Assembly (NCBI GenBank): GCA_020850945.1
Contig: JADZDR010000091.1
Span: 1-35,564 of the forward strand
DNA length: 35,564 bases
Source: Acidimicrobiia bacterium
GTDB taxonomy: Bacteria; Actinomycetota; Acidimicrobiia; UBA2766
Reading direction: 5' to 3'
The notes under the pieces were generated by a model. That model made no database searches. It had not been told where the DNA came from and saw only the letters and a list, made by a program, of their open reading frames with translations. Below are positions 7,407-15,293 of the stretch, piece by piece. Each line of letters begins with the position of its first letter. Positions within the stretch are counted from its first letter, which is position 1. The position numbers and the translations under genes are program-made.

Positions 7407-9216
7407 CGCGGACTCCGGACGCGGGCAGCCCTACAGTCACCACGGTCCCCCGCGCGGGATCGCTCGTGAACGTCACTTCGCCACCCATCGCCCGCACGAG
7501 CTCCTGCACGACCGTGAGACCGACACCGAGTCCGCCCACACGACGTGTCGACGAACCGTCTCCCTGTTTGAAGGCGACGAGGGCGAGATCGAGCTCCTCC
7601 TCGGTCATGCCGGGACCGGCGTCGGACACGCACAGGACCACGGGAGCGCCGTCACCGGCCTCTGAGCGCCGCACGTCGATCTCGACTGCGCCGGGGGTGA
7701 ACTTCAAGGCATTGTCGACGAGCTCGTGGAGCACCTGGCGGAGTGCGGCCTCGTCCGCTTGGGCCCACACCTCCCCGTCGGGTGTGAGAGTCCGGACTCG
7801 GTCGCCTGCACCCGGTACGCGAGGTGCCTCCAGTTCGACGATCCGCACCAAGTCGACCGCGGTGGCCGAGAGCGTGGCACCTTCGGCAGTGGCTGCACCG
7901 ACGACGATCAACCTGTTCACCTGCGAGAGCAACCGGTCTCCGTTCGACTCGATGAGCTCGACGAGCTGGTCGCGTGTCGTGGCGTCGAGGTCGTCCCTCC
8001 GCAGCATCGAGGCGGCCCCCTTGATGGGTGTGAGGGGGGTGCGCAGCTCGTGGGAGACGTTGGCGATGAGCTCGGTCTTCGCCTCGTCGAGAGCGCGCAA
8101 CTGACCGATCACGGCGTTCTGCTCGCTTCGGTACTGGTCGAGGCGCTCGGCCATCGTGTTGAAGGCGCCGGCCAGCCCGGCCAGCTCGTCCCTGCCGCCC
8201 AGATCGATGCGCGTCGAGAAGTCACCCGTGGCGATCCCCTCCGCTCCGTCTCGGAGGCAGCGCACCGACCTCGACACACGTCGCGTGAAGAGCATCCCGA
8301 TACCAACCGCTGCGAGCAGACCGACTCCGAAGAGCAGCAGGACCTGGCTGCGTGTGGCATCGACGGCCACCGCAACCGGTGCGGCCGACGCACTCACGGC
8401 CAGGATCGCCTGCGGGACACCTCTCACCCGCCATGGCGTCGCCCCCACGGTGTAGGTGCCTCCCTTCCAGTTGGTGCGCACGACGTTCGCGTCCTCGGCT
8501 GCCGCCACGACCGCCTCGGGTGAGAGGGCGAAGGGCCCGTGCATGCCGGCACCATCGTCGTACGTGGAGACGAGGAGACGGCCGTCCACGTCGTGGATCG
8601 CAACACCGAGAGCGGCATCTTCTCGCATCGCGGCAGCGACCGTCTCGAGGCGCGTGAGGACGACCGCGGCCCCCAACAGCGTCCCATCCGGGTCTCGCAC
8701 CGGTGCTGCCGTGACCAGCCCGATCCGGTTCACCTCGGCGAACTTGTCCCCCAGGTGATCCACGCGACCGGCGAGGACAGCCGCGACGGGCGCGGACGTG
8801 ACGACAGAGCCGACCTCAGCCGCGCTCGCGCGAGGCATGAGGGTCTCGGCCGCGCCGGCGAGCTCGGGCGCGCCCGAGGTAGACCGCCTCACGACCAAGA
8901 GCGCATCGACGTTCCCGGAGCCGGCAACCTCCGAGAGAGCAGCGGGTGGCACACCCCCGCCTCCGCGCAGGGATTCGGTGACTTCCCGCACGGTCTCGAC
9001 GTGTGCCGCGGTCTCGAGGGTGGCGGTCTCGAGATCCCCTGCGGTTGCGTGAGCCCTAACCAATCCCTCTGAGAGCCTCGCGAGCTGGCGTTCCTCGAAC
9101 GTGCCGAACTGCTGGCGCGTGAACATCCAGCTTCCCGCCGTGGCGAGGAAGAGGACCACGACGACGAAGGGCAGGGTGAGGCGGGTCCCGAGTCTCCGCA
9201 CGCCCAGACGATGCAC
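7351..9216 (-). CDS. Membrane sensor histidine kinase (orphan)
   Basis: 621 residues from GTG 9216, chosen because GGGAGG lies five bases upstream and a membrane helix follows at once. Order: TM1 (about 14-33); extracytoplasmic sensor domain of about 255 residues, probably Cache/PAS-like (contains [20 protein letters not shown] and [16 protein letters not shown]); TM2 (292-310); HAMP (311-365); HisKA with H389 in [12 protein letters not shown]; HATPase_c with N502 (DNALKF), G1 DAGPGM (532-537) and G2 [10 protein letters not shown]. All catalytic boxes are intact. It lies 22 bases after the repeat-protein gene on the same strand, so the two are probably co-transcribed. No response regulator gene is nearby. 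Its last 56 bases overlap rpmG on the opposite strand. Confidence 0.9.
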   Translation of the reverse strand: MHRLGVRRLGTRLTLPFVVVVLFLATAGSWMFTRQQFGTFEERQLARLSEGLVRAHATAGDLETATLETAAHVETVREVTESLRGGGGVPPAALSEVAGSGNVDALLVVRRSTSGAPELAGAAETLMPRASAAEVGSVVTSAPVAAVLAGRVDHLGDKFAEVNRIGLVTAAPVRDPDGTLLGAAVVLTRLETVAAAMREDAALGVAIHDVDGRLLVSTYDDGAGMHGPFALSPEAVVAAAEDANVVRTNWKGGTYTVGATPWRVRGVPQAILAVSASAAPVAVAVDATRSQVLLLFGVGLLAAVGIGMLFTRRVSRSVRCLRDGAEGIATGDFSTRIDLGGRDELAGLAGAFNTMAERLDQYRSEQNAVIGQLRALDEAKTELIANVSHELRTPLTPIKGAASMLRRDDLDATTRDQLVELIESNGDRLLSQVNRLIVVGAATAEGATLSATAVDLVRIVELEAPRVPGAGDRVRTLTPDGEVWAQADEAALRQVLHELVDNALKFTPGAVEIDVRRSEAGDGAPVVLCVSDAGPGMTEEELDLALVAFKQGDGSSTRRVGGLGVGLTVVQELVRAMGGEVTFTSDPARGTVVTVGLPASGVRVTSSRGAVCGGAGGGSTS

Positions 9217-9238
9217 AAGAGCCTCCCGAGCCGACGAC

Positions 9239-9997
9239 TTACCTGCCCCACGCTCCCCGCGCCCGGGCCCGCATCTCGTCCTGCGCCGCCCGCGCCCGGG
9301 CCCGCATCTCGTCCTGGCCCGCCCGCGCCCGGGCCCGCATCTCGTCCTGCGCCGCCCTCGCCTGCGCCTCCATGTCCTCCCGAGCCGCCGCCGCCCGCGC
9401 CTCCAACTCATCCCGAGCCGCCGCCGCCCGCGCCTCCAACTCCTCCCGAGCCGCCGCCGCCCGCGCCTCCAACTCCTCCCGAGCCGCCGCCGCCCGCGCC
9501 TCCAACTCCTCCCGAGCCGCCGCCAGGGTCGAAGCCGGCGGGGGAGGCGTAGGTGGTGTGACAGGGGCCGGCGGTCCCGTCGATCCGCCCCCGCCTCCAC
9601 CCGTGCCGGGCGGGTTCGGGCTCGGTGCAGGCGGGCTGCCCGGACCGGGTTCATCCGGTCCGTCGTCGCGGGGCGCACCCGAGCCGGGTGCCGGGATGGC
9701 GGGAGTTGCGTCGGGCGTCCCGAACGAAGCGAGCGCGTAGTCCCCCGTGAGGTCGGATGCCGACCCACGCCCGAAGCGGGAAGCGAGGGACTCGAAGAAC
9801 GTTGCCGCCCCCGGCAAGAGGGACTCGTACGCAGCCGGAGGTCGGGACGACGCGTAGCCGGACATGCCCGACCCGGCTCCTCCTCCTCCCACCGGGTGGC
9901 TGCCGGGAGTCCCGGCCAGGATCGCCGCCGCCCAGGTGGCCGTGATGAACGCCATCACCACGAACAGCGACTTGCCGGAACCGCGAAGTTTGTCCAT
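9239..9997 (-). CDS. Membrane-anchored protein with 11-residue helical repeats
   Basis: 252 residues from ATG 9997 (the frame is open to 10072). Residues 1-8 are basic, and 11-29 (LFVVMAFITATWAAAILAG) form a signal anchor. A Gly/Ser/Pro-rich stretch follows to about residue 158, including a possible small helical patch (YESLLPGAATFFESLASRFG). The C-terminal 94 residues are eight nearly perfect 11-residue units (159-246): five like AAAREELEARA and three like RAAQDEMRARA, with the tail RGAWGR. The units predict one long, highly charged amphipathic helix or hendecad coiled coil. I do not recognise a family. Its position 22 bases before a sensor kinase suggests a partner or ligand-sensing accessory for that kinase; this is inference. 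Confidence 0.7.
   Translation of the reverse strand: MDKLRGSGKSLFVVMAFITATWAAAILAGTPGSHPVGGGGAGSGMSGYASSRPPAAYESLLPGAATFFESLASRFGRGSASDLTGDYALASFGTPDATPAIPAPGSGAPRDDGPDEPGPGSPPAPSPNPPGTGGGGGGSTGPPAPVTPPTPPPPASTLAAAREELEARAAAAREELEARAAAAREELEARAAAARDELEARAAAAREDMEAQARAAQDEMRARARAGQDEMRARARAAQDEMRARARGAWGR
9260..9523 (-). repeat. Eight tandem 33-bp coding repeats
   Basis: Two sub-families are visible at DNA level. Five units are rich in GAGGAGTTGGAGGCGCGG (9359-9523, the last diverging) and three units carry GACGAGATGCGGGCCCGG (9260-9358). Near identity within each sub-family points to recent expansion by slippage or unequal exchange. All units keep the reading frame (33 bp equals 11 codons). 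Confidence 0.95.
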
Positions 9998-10116
9998 CCC
10001 GATGGTTGCATCGGCATCGGCCCGCCTGTCCGAGACCGCAAACTGCCTCTGACCGGGTGATTTGATGCGCACGACCCATCCGCATAGCCCGTTCAGGTGA
10101 GTCCCAACCCCCCCCG

Positions 10117-10167
10117 AACTTGTGGGCAGTCGCAGCCATCACATGTGAGGGCTCCCACTGCCCAGTT
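10117..10167 (-). ncRNA. Candidate structured leader upstream of the repeat-protein/kinase operon
   Basis: GGGCAGT at 10124-10130 pairs with ACTGCCC at 10157-10163; AACT 10117-10120 pairs with AGTT 10164-10167 across a three-base bulge. Inside, AGCC 10134-10137 pairs with GGCT 10150-10153, enclosing the palindrome TCACATGTGA (10139-10148). The same 3' arm can instead pair with CTGCCCACA at 10220-10228. The region lies 120-230 bases before the start at 9997 on the minus strand. It could be a cis-regulatory RNA or protein operators; the strand assignment is inferred from gene order. Confidence 0.3.
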
Positions 10168-10197
10168 TGGCCGAAACCGTGATGCGGGCTTGGATAC

Positions 10198-10213
10198 CCC
10201 TCACGGATGAGGG
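10198..10213. other. Short hairpin between malic enzyme and repeat-protein genes
   Basis: CCCTCA-CGGA-TGAGGG is a perfect six-base stem with a four-base loop, 23-38 bases past the malic enzyme stop. It has no T-tract, so it is at best a weak terminator or part of the leader structure downstream. Confidence 0.35.
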
Positions 10214-10235
10214 TTGATCCTGCCCACATGGTTGG

Positions 10236-11408
10236 TCAGATGCGGGCGAGGCCCTTCTGGCGGGCGACGGAACGCACGGCCTCGGCGACGACAGGCACGA
10301 CGGCACGGTCGAACACGCTCGGAATCACGAGCTCCGGAGCGAGGTCGGCCTCCGGGATCGTGGCGGCGATGGCGCGGGCTGCGGCCACCTTCATGTCGTT
10401 GTCCACACGGCGTGCACGCACGTCGAGCAGACCGCGGAAGACGCCGGGGAAAGCCAGCACGTTGTTGATCTGGTTCGGATAGTCCGAGCGGCCCGTGGCC
10501 ATGACGGCGACGTTCGCCGGAACCTCCTCGGGCATGATCTCGGGCACCGGGTTCGCCATCGCGAACACGATGGCATCCGAGCTCATGTTCTCGATCCACT
10601 CCGGCTTCACGAGACCGGGCCCCGACACGCCGATGAAGACGTCCCGATCCACCAACGCGTCGTCGATGCCCCCGGCGATCCCCTGCGGATTCGTCCTGTT
10701 CGCGAACCACCGCTTCTGGCCGTTCATGTTCTGCTTGCGGCCCTTGTAGATGGATCCGCTCCGATCGACACCCACGATGTCGTGCACACCGAGGTGCATG
10801 AGCAGCTTCGCGATCGCGACACCGGCGGCACCGATGCCCATGATCGTCACGGACAGGTCCTCGAGGCGCTTGCCGACGAGCTTCGCGGCGTTGAACAGGG
10901 CAGCCTGACTGACGATCGCCGTGCCGTGCTGGTCGTCGTGGAAGACCGGGATGTCGAGCTCCTCGGCGAGCCGCCCCTCGATCTCGAAGCAACGCGGCGC
11001 CGAGATGTCCTCGAGGTTGATGCCGCCGAACGTCGGCGCGAGAGCCTTCACAACCGAGATGATGTCGTCGGGCTCGCGGGCATCGAGACAGATCGGGTAC
11101 GCATCGATGCCGGCGAAGTGCTTGAATAGCACAGCCTTGCCCTCCATCACAGGCATGGCGCCCTCGGGACCCAGATCACCGAGGCCGAGGACTGCAGACC
11201 CGTCCGTCACGACGGCGACGGCGTTCCCACGGCCCGTGTACTCCCACACGGCGGACGGGTCAGCGGCGATCTCCTCGGAGACGAGGCCGACACCCGGCGT
11301 GTACGCCAAGGACAGGTCGGCGCGCGTCTCGACCGGGCGTGTGATCTCCGTGCCGATCTTGCCGCCGACATGGAACTCGAACGCGGGATGAGAACGATCG
11401 GTACCCAT
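10236..11408 (-). CDS. NAD(P)-dependent malic enzyme (oxaloacetate-decarboxylating)
   Basis: 390 residues, the short bacterial form without a phosphotransacetylase domain. It converts malate to pyruvate and CO2 with reduction of NAD(P). Tyr36 in SLAYTPGV and Lys91 in MEGKAVLFKH are the expected catalytic pair; NLEDISAPRCFEIE (131-144) and VFHDDQHGTA (155-164) supply the divalent metal ligands. IMGIGAAGVAIA (189-200) is the dinucleotide-binding loop; GVSGPGLV, FAMANPVPEI and GRSDYPNQINN complete the family signature. It follows the MaoC gene on the same strand after a 63-base gap with its own leaderless-type promoter. Cofactor preference was not resolved. Confidence 0.93.
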   Translation of the reverse strand: MGTDRSHPAFEFHVGGKIGTEITRPVETRADLSLAYTPGVGLVSEEIAADPSAVWEYTGRGNAVAVVTDGSAVLGLGDLGPEGAMPVMEGKAVLFKHFAGIDAYPICLDAREPDDIISVVKALAPTFGGINLEDISAPRCFEIEGRLAEELDIPVFHDDQHGTAIVSQAALFNAAKLVGKRLEDLSVTIMGIGAAGVAIAKLLMHLGVHDIVGVDRSGSIYKGRKQNMNGQKRWFANRTNPQGIAGGIDDALVDRDVFIGVSGPGLVKPEWIENMSSDAIVFAMANPVPEIMPEEVPANVAVMATGRSDYPNQINNVLAFPGVFRGLLDVRARRVDNDMKVAAARAIAATIPEADLAPELVIPSVFDRAVVPVVAEAVRSVARQKGLARI

Positions 11409-11415
11409 GTGCGCC

Positions 11416-11421
11416 AGAGTA
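11416..11421 (-). promoter_or_regulatory. Predicted -10 element of a leaderless malic enzyme transcript
   Basis: TACTCT on the minus strand is followed by seven bases (GGCGCAC) and then the ATG at 11408. No ribosome-binding site lies between. The spacing is that of a leaderless promoter; no -35 consensus was seen. Confidence 0.5.
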
Positions 11422-11427
11422 GCCGGT

Positions 11428-11470
11428 CCCTCCTCAGGCCCCTTTGGGTTTCGAGACCCGCACAGGAGGG
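11428..11470 (-). terminator. Possible terminator after the MaoC gene
   Basis: CCCTCCT (11428-11434) and AGGAGGG (11464-11470) form a seven-base stem that encloses a second hairpin, GGGTTTCGAGACCC. The structure begins one base after the MaoC stop codon on the minus strand and lies before the malic enzyme promoter. There is no T-tract, as is common for high-GC actinobacterial terminators. Confidence 0.35.
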
Positions 11471-11471
11471 C

Positions 11472-11984
11472 TCAGGCACCCGGCTCCCGCTTGGGAACGA
11501 GGACCTTGCGCACGAACTCGACGACCTCTTCCCCCCGCTGATTCGTCCCGACCGTCCGCACCTTGACGATGCCCCGATCCGGCTTCGACTTCGACGGGGT
11601 CTTCTCGAGAACCTCGGTCTGGGCGTAGACCGTGTCGCCGTGGAACGTCGGCTTGGCGTGCTTGAGGTTCTCGATCTCGAGGTTCGCGATCGCCTTCCCG
11701 GAGACATCGGGCACCGTCATGCCGAGGACTACGGAGTAGACGAGGTTCCCGACGACGACGTTCTTGCCGAACTGAGTCGCCTGCTCGGCGTAGTTCGCGT
11801 CCATGTGGAGAGGATGGTGGTTCATCGTGATGAGGCAGAAGAGGTGGTCGTCGGATTCGGTGATCGTCTTGCCAGGCCAGTGGTGGTAGACGTCACCCAC
11901 CTCGAAGTCCTCGAAGTAGCGGCCGAAGCGGCCCGCGGTGCCCTTGTCGTCGTCGTTGGGAAGAGGCAGGTAGGTGTCGGACAT
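11472..11984 (-). CDS. MaoC-family hydratase, candidate mesaconyl-CoA hydratase
   Basis: 170 residues, a single hot-dog-fold MaoC domain. The active-site segment is ESDDHLFCLITMNHHPLHMD (about 44-63), matching the family Asp...Asn-x-x-x-x-His hydratase dyad arrangement. The downstream part (NLVYSVVLGMTVPDVSG, then KPTFHGDTVYAQTEV) is also typical. MaoC enzymes hydrate 2-enoyl-CoA thioesters. It lies 53 bases downstream of an N-terminally extended acyl-CoA dehydrogenase that looks like methylsuccinyl-CoA dehydrogenase, so mesaconyl-CoA is the favoured substrate by context. The MaoC family is firm; the substrate is inference. A TAGGTT hexamer seven bases before the ATG suggests its own leaderless promoter. 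Confidence 0.8.
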   Translation of the reverse strand: MSDTYLPLPNDDDKGTAGRFGRYFEDFEVGDVYHHWPGKTITESDDHLFCLITMNHHPLHMDANYAEQATQFGKNVVVGNLVYSVVLGMTVPDVSGKAIANLEIENLKHAKPTFHGDTVYAQTEVLEKTPSKSKPDRGIVKVRTVGTNQRGEEVVEFVRKVLVPKREPGA

Positions 11985-11991
11985 CCCGAAG

Positions 11992-11997
11992 AACCTA
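11992..11997 (-). promoter_or_regulatory. Predicted -10 element of a leaderless MaoC transcript
   Basis: TAGGTT on the minus strand, then seven bases (CTTCGGG), then the ATG at 11984. It would give an internal start within the acyl-CoA dehydrogenase-MaoC pair. Confidence 0.45.
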
Positions 11998-12037
11998 GTG
12001 GCGGCCCGCGCGTGCGTGCGAGCGGCCCCACGTGCAC

Positions 12038-13726
12038 TCAGCCTGCGGCAAGCGCATCCTCGAGCAGGCGGCGGATGATCACGCGCAGGGCGAGGATCTC
12101 CTCGGCGCCCTCGAAGATCGAGAGGACACGGGCATCCACGAAGTACCGGCTCACGTCGTACTCCTCGGCGTAGCCCATCCCGCCGTGGATCTGCATCGCC
12201 TCCCGCGTCACCCATTCGGCTGCGCGGCACGCGTACATCTTGACCATCGACGCCTCGCGCTGGCCCGAACTGCCGCCGGCGGAGAGCATGCGCGCCACGG
12301 CATAGGTGTACTGCCGGCACGACTGGATGAGGGCAGCCATGCGGGCCAGCTTCGCCTGCGTGAGCTGGTACTCCCCCAGGAGCCTGCCGAACACACGCCG
12401 CTCCCGCGAGTACGCGAGGGCGGCTTCGAACGCGGCCTGCATGAGACCGACCGCCCGCGCCGCCGTCTGCACACGTCCGTTCGCGAACGCGTCCATCTGC
12501 ATGTAGAAGCCCTTGCCCTCGACCTCACCGACGAGGTCCGCCGCCGGCACGAACCAGTTGTCGAAGCTGACCTCGTAGCTGTGCATGCCGCGATAGCCGA
12601 GCGTGTCGATGGCCCTGCCCTCCATGCGGCCCGCACCGTGGGCATGCGTGGCGGTCTCGACGAACTCGTGTCCGGGCGCCGGGGCCTTCGGGACGACGAA
12701 TAGGGAGAGGCCCTTGTGGCCGTCTTCACTCGCGCCCGTGCGGGCGAGGAGCATGAGGTAGTCGGCGCGGCCCGCGAACGTGCACCACGTCTTGACACCG
12801 TTCACGAGGTACCCGTCACCGGCCTCGGTGCGTTGCGCCCGCACCTTGATGTTCGCGACATCGGAGCCGAAGTCGGGTTCGGTCACAGCGACACCGACCA
12901 TCTTCTCGCCGCTCGCGATGCCCGGCAGCCACCGCTGCTTCTGCTCTTGCGTGCCGTAGCCGACGATCGCCTTGGACAGGATCTCGGGACGTGTGATCAG
13001 GGCACCGCCGATTCCGAGACTCGCCCACGTGAGCCATTCGGTCGCGATGACCATCGCCATCGTGTGGTCGACACCGGCACCCGCGCTTCCCCCGTACTCC
13101 TCGGGGATGGTGAGTCCGAACCCACCCATCGCGGCGACGGCCTCGATCACGTCCTCGGGCAGATCGGCGTTCGTACGGTGCACGTGCTCGGCCTGTGGCC
13201 TGATCTTGTCCTCGCCCAGGGCCTTGAACGCCTCCACCATCATCTCGAACTCCTCGTCGAGATGCCGTGGGCCACCCGGGATCGAGCCCGACCCGGCTGC
13301 CGTGGCGAGGTGCTCGAGGAGGAGCGGGGACCGTCCCGCGTCGAGGAGAGCGCGAACCTCGGGCGAGTCCAGCGTCCCGTCCCAGTCGGCCCTGTCGACA
13401 CCGAACGCGGCGAGGCGGCCGTCCAGCCGCGCGCGGAGGTCGGCCACGACGTCTGCCGCGAATGCGACGGCGAGGTCGGCCTCGACCTCGCCCTGACCCG
13501 CGTAGCCGGCGAGGACGAGTCGGGCACCGTCGAGTCCCGACGCGCAGTACGCGAGGTCGTAGCCGACGACCTGGTGGCGGTCGATGGATGCCATGTCGAG
13601 ACGACCGTCCACGCTCGAAGCCTCTGCAAGGGCACGCAGCGAGAGGTCGACGAGGCGCTGTGCAGCTCCCACAGCTCGCGACGCGGTCTCGACATCGACG
13701 CCGGGTGCCTGAGCAGTGTCTGACAT
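12038..13726 (-). CDS. Acyl-CoA dehydrogenase with N-terminal extension, candidate (2S)-methylsuccinyl-CoA dehydrogenase
   Basis: 562 residues, about 160 longer than ordinary acyl-CoA dehydrogenases. Residues 1-160 are a helical extension (contains DRHQVVGYDLAYCASGLDGA) of the kind found in methylsuccinyl-CoA dehydrogenase (Mcd). The rest is a complete FAD-dependent dehydrogenase: FGLTIPEEYGG, VGVAVTEPDFGSDVANI for flavin/substrate binding, QIHGGMGYAEEY, and the catalytic-Glu region SIFEGAEEI near the C terminus. Mcd oxidises (2S)-methylsuccinyl-CoA to mesaconyl-CoA in the ethylmalonyl-CoA pathway; the next gene is a MaoC hydratase, which fits the next step. No crotonyl-CoA carboxylase/reductase or mutase gene is in the window, so the assignment rests on architecture and the neighbour. 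The ATG at 13726 follows a TATCGT hexamer by seven bases. Confidence 0.85.
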   Translation of the reverse strand: MSDTAQAPGVDVETASRAVGAAQRLVDLSLRALAEASSVDGRLDMASIDRHQVVGYDLAYCASGLDGARLVLAGYAGQGEVEADLAVAFAADVVADLRARLDGRLAAFGVDRADWDGTLDSPEVRALLDAGRSPLLLEHLATAAGSGSIPGGPRHLDEEFEMMVEAFKALGEDKIRPQAEHVHRTNADLPEDVIEAVAAMGGFGLTIPEEYGGSAGAGVDHTMAMVIATEWLTWASLGIGGALITRPEILSKAIVGYGTQEQKQRWLPGIASGEKMVGVAVTEPDFGSDVANIKVRAQRTEAGDGYLVNGVKTWCTFAGRADYLMLLARTGASEDGHKGLSLFVVPKAPAPGHEFVETATHAHGAGRMEGRAIDTLGYRGMHSYEVSFDNWFVPAADLVGEVEGKGFYMQMDAFANGRVQTAARAVGLMQAAFEAALAYSRERRVFGRLLGEYQLTQAKLARMAALIQSCRQYTYAVARMLSAGGSSGQREASMVKMYACRAAEWVTREAMQIHGGMGYAEEYDVSRYFVDARVLSIFEGAEEILALRVIIRRLLEDALAAG

Positions 13727-13733
13727 CTGAGTC

Positions 13734-13739
13734 ACGATA
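13734..13739 (-). promoter_or_regulatory. Predicted -10 element of a leaderless acyl-CoA dehydrogenase transcript
   Basis: TATCGT on the minus strand, seven bases (GACTCAG), then the ATG at 13726. There is no ribosome-binding site in between, and the spacing matches the other leaderless candidates in this window. Confidence 0.5.
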
Positions 13740-13802
13740 GGGGCGCCACCCGGACTCGAACCACTCCACGCAGGTACGCGGTGAATGGGAATGTCGGGCG
13801 TG

Positions 13803-15293
13803 TCAGCCGTCGTGAAGGGGAAGGGGTACGACGTTGTCCCGTCCCTTGAGCTGACGGCTGAATGCGGCAAAGACGTCCGGATCGAGGTGCGTGCCCACCT
13901 CGGCCCGCATCATCATCAAGGCATCGTCCTCACTCAGCGCCTCACGGTAGGAACGCGGTGTCGTGAGAGCATCGAACATGTCGGCCACGGCGATCACGCG
14001 GGCCTCGATCGGGATGCCGTCGCCGGCGAGACCATCGGGATAGCCGGATCCGTCCCACCACTCGTGGTGATGCCGGACCGCCAGGGCCGCCTCCCAGAGG
14101 AGGTGGACCCGGCTCGCCATCGCGTAGCCCGTCTCGACGTGGGACTCGATCAACTCGCGCTCGGCGTCCGTCAGGGCACCGGGCTTGTTCAGGATCTCGT
14201 CCGGGATCGCGAGGGTTCCCACATCGTGGAAGAGGGTGCCGAGGACTATCACACGCAGTCGGCCGGGAGGCAGGTCGAGCTCCTGGGCCGTGCCGACGGC
14301 CATGTGGATGACGAACTGGTTGTGCTGTGGGCCCTCATGCGCGGCACCCGCAGCTCGCAACAGCGCTTCCGCCGCCTCGCTCAGGTGCTCGTTCGCGTCG
14401 TCCTGCGGCGCCCACTCGAAAATGCCCTCGACGGCCATGCTGTATCTCCTTCCCCTGGCGTATCCCATCGCCAGAGAACCGCAGACCATGAGTCCTGCGG
14501 CGAAGATGACCACAGCCGCGATCTCCGAGCTGAGTCTCCCCTCTACCCCGATTCCTGCCGCCGCCGCGGCCCCGGCCGTGGCGGCCGCACCGACTGCAAG
14601 AACGGTGCGTATCGGATCGGGCCGCCCGGACGATGTGGGCGAGAGCCCGCGCCAGGTGGCGACGAGTCCGAGGGCGAGAGCGACGGCGGCAGCGACAACC
14701 GTAGCAACACGGGCCGAACCCGGTCCTCCGAACTGCCCCACGGCAATGACGAGAGCTACGACAGCCGGTGTGAGACATGCGCCGAGCACGAGCCAACGTC
14801 GACGCACGGCACCACTCACGAGAGGACCGAACCGGGGCATCAGGGCGACGCAGAGGCCGGCCGCGCCCAGAGTGGACGCGATCGCGAGCCAGAGCGCGGA
14901 TGTGCCCACTCCTCCGCTCAGGCTCGCCGTGGCCGTGATCACGACGAAGCCGGCGGCAAACGTGAACCCGGCAGCCAGCACCGTCGTGCGTCCGTCGCGC
15001 ACGCGGGCAGATGGGAGGATGAGCCCGGCCGCGAGGATGTAGAGAGCCGCACCACATATGAGGAGCGCGAGATCCCATCCGGTGGAGAGGGTCGGATCGG
15101 GCACGATGCCCGCCCGGGCAAGGGCAGACCAGAGCAAGGGGACCAGAGCCGCGCCTGCACAGAGGGCCGGCCACTTGCCCCACCGGAGCCGCACCGGGGT
15201 GGCATCGGCGACCGTGGTCGTCGCCTCGAGCGCGGCGATGGAGTCTGCCGCGGCGTCGATCGCCTCGACCCCTCTCAGATCCTCGTCCTGCAA
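13803..15293 (-). CDS. Membrane-bound HD-GYP domain protein
   Basis: 496 residues from TTG 15293, which follows GAGGAGAGG; the frame stays open to 15839 but that part runs under the divergent gene. After a short acidic N terminus come about eight hydrophobic segments (roughly 40-285), a membrane sensor of no family I can name. The C-terminal HD-GYP domain (about 310-480) has QHNQFVIHMA, then FHDVGTLAIPDEIL (H356, D357), HHHEWWDGSGYPDGL (GYP near 417-419) and ADMFDALTTPRSY. HD-GYP domains hydrolyse cyclic di-GMP. Here the Lys of HDxGK is Thr360, so activity may be changed. The gene convergently faces nothing; it is followed 76 bases later by the acyl-CoA dehydrogenase start on the same strand. 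Confidence 0.85.
   Translation of the reverse strand: MQDEDLRGVEAIDAAADSIAALEATTTVADATPVRLRWGKWPALCAGAALVPLLWSALARAGIVPDPTLSTGWDLALLICGAALYILAAGLILPSARVRDGRTTVLAAGFTFAAGFVVITATASLSGGVGTSALWLAIASTLGAAGLCVALMPRFGPLVSGAVRRRWLVLGACLTPAVVALVIAVGQFGGPGSARVATVVAAAVALALGLVATWRGLSPTSSGRPDPIRTVLAVGAAATAGAAAAAGIGVEGRLSSEIAAVVIFAAGLMVCGSLAMGYARGRRYSMAVEGIFEWAPQDDANEHLSEAAEALLRAAGAAHEGPQHNQFVIHMAVGTAQELDLPPGRLRVIVLGTLFHDVGTLAIPDEILNKPGALTDAERELIESHVETGYAMASRVHLLWEAALAVRHHHEWWDGSGYPDGLAGDGIPIEARVIAVADMFDALTTPRSYREALSEDDALMMMRAEVGTHLDPDVFAAFSRQLKGRDNVVPLPLHDG

Noticed and set aside
9211-9552. Plus-strand Pro-rich frame opposite the repeat-protein gene
   Set aside because: It is the antisense shadow of the GC-rich 33-bp repeats. 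The minus-strand frame has a signal anchor, a start and an operon context; the plus frame has none.
9217-9768. N-terminal extension of the histidine kinase frame rich in Arg/Gly
   Set aside because: It runs across the repeat-protein gene in another frame. The GTG at 9216 with GGGAGG and an immediate membrane helix is the better start.
13745-13765. T-loop-like sequence GGTTCGAGTCC (minus strand) upstream of the acyl-CoA dehydrogenase
   Set aside because: The flanking bases do not form a T-stem and no cloverleaf can be folded from the neighbouring 80 bases.
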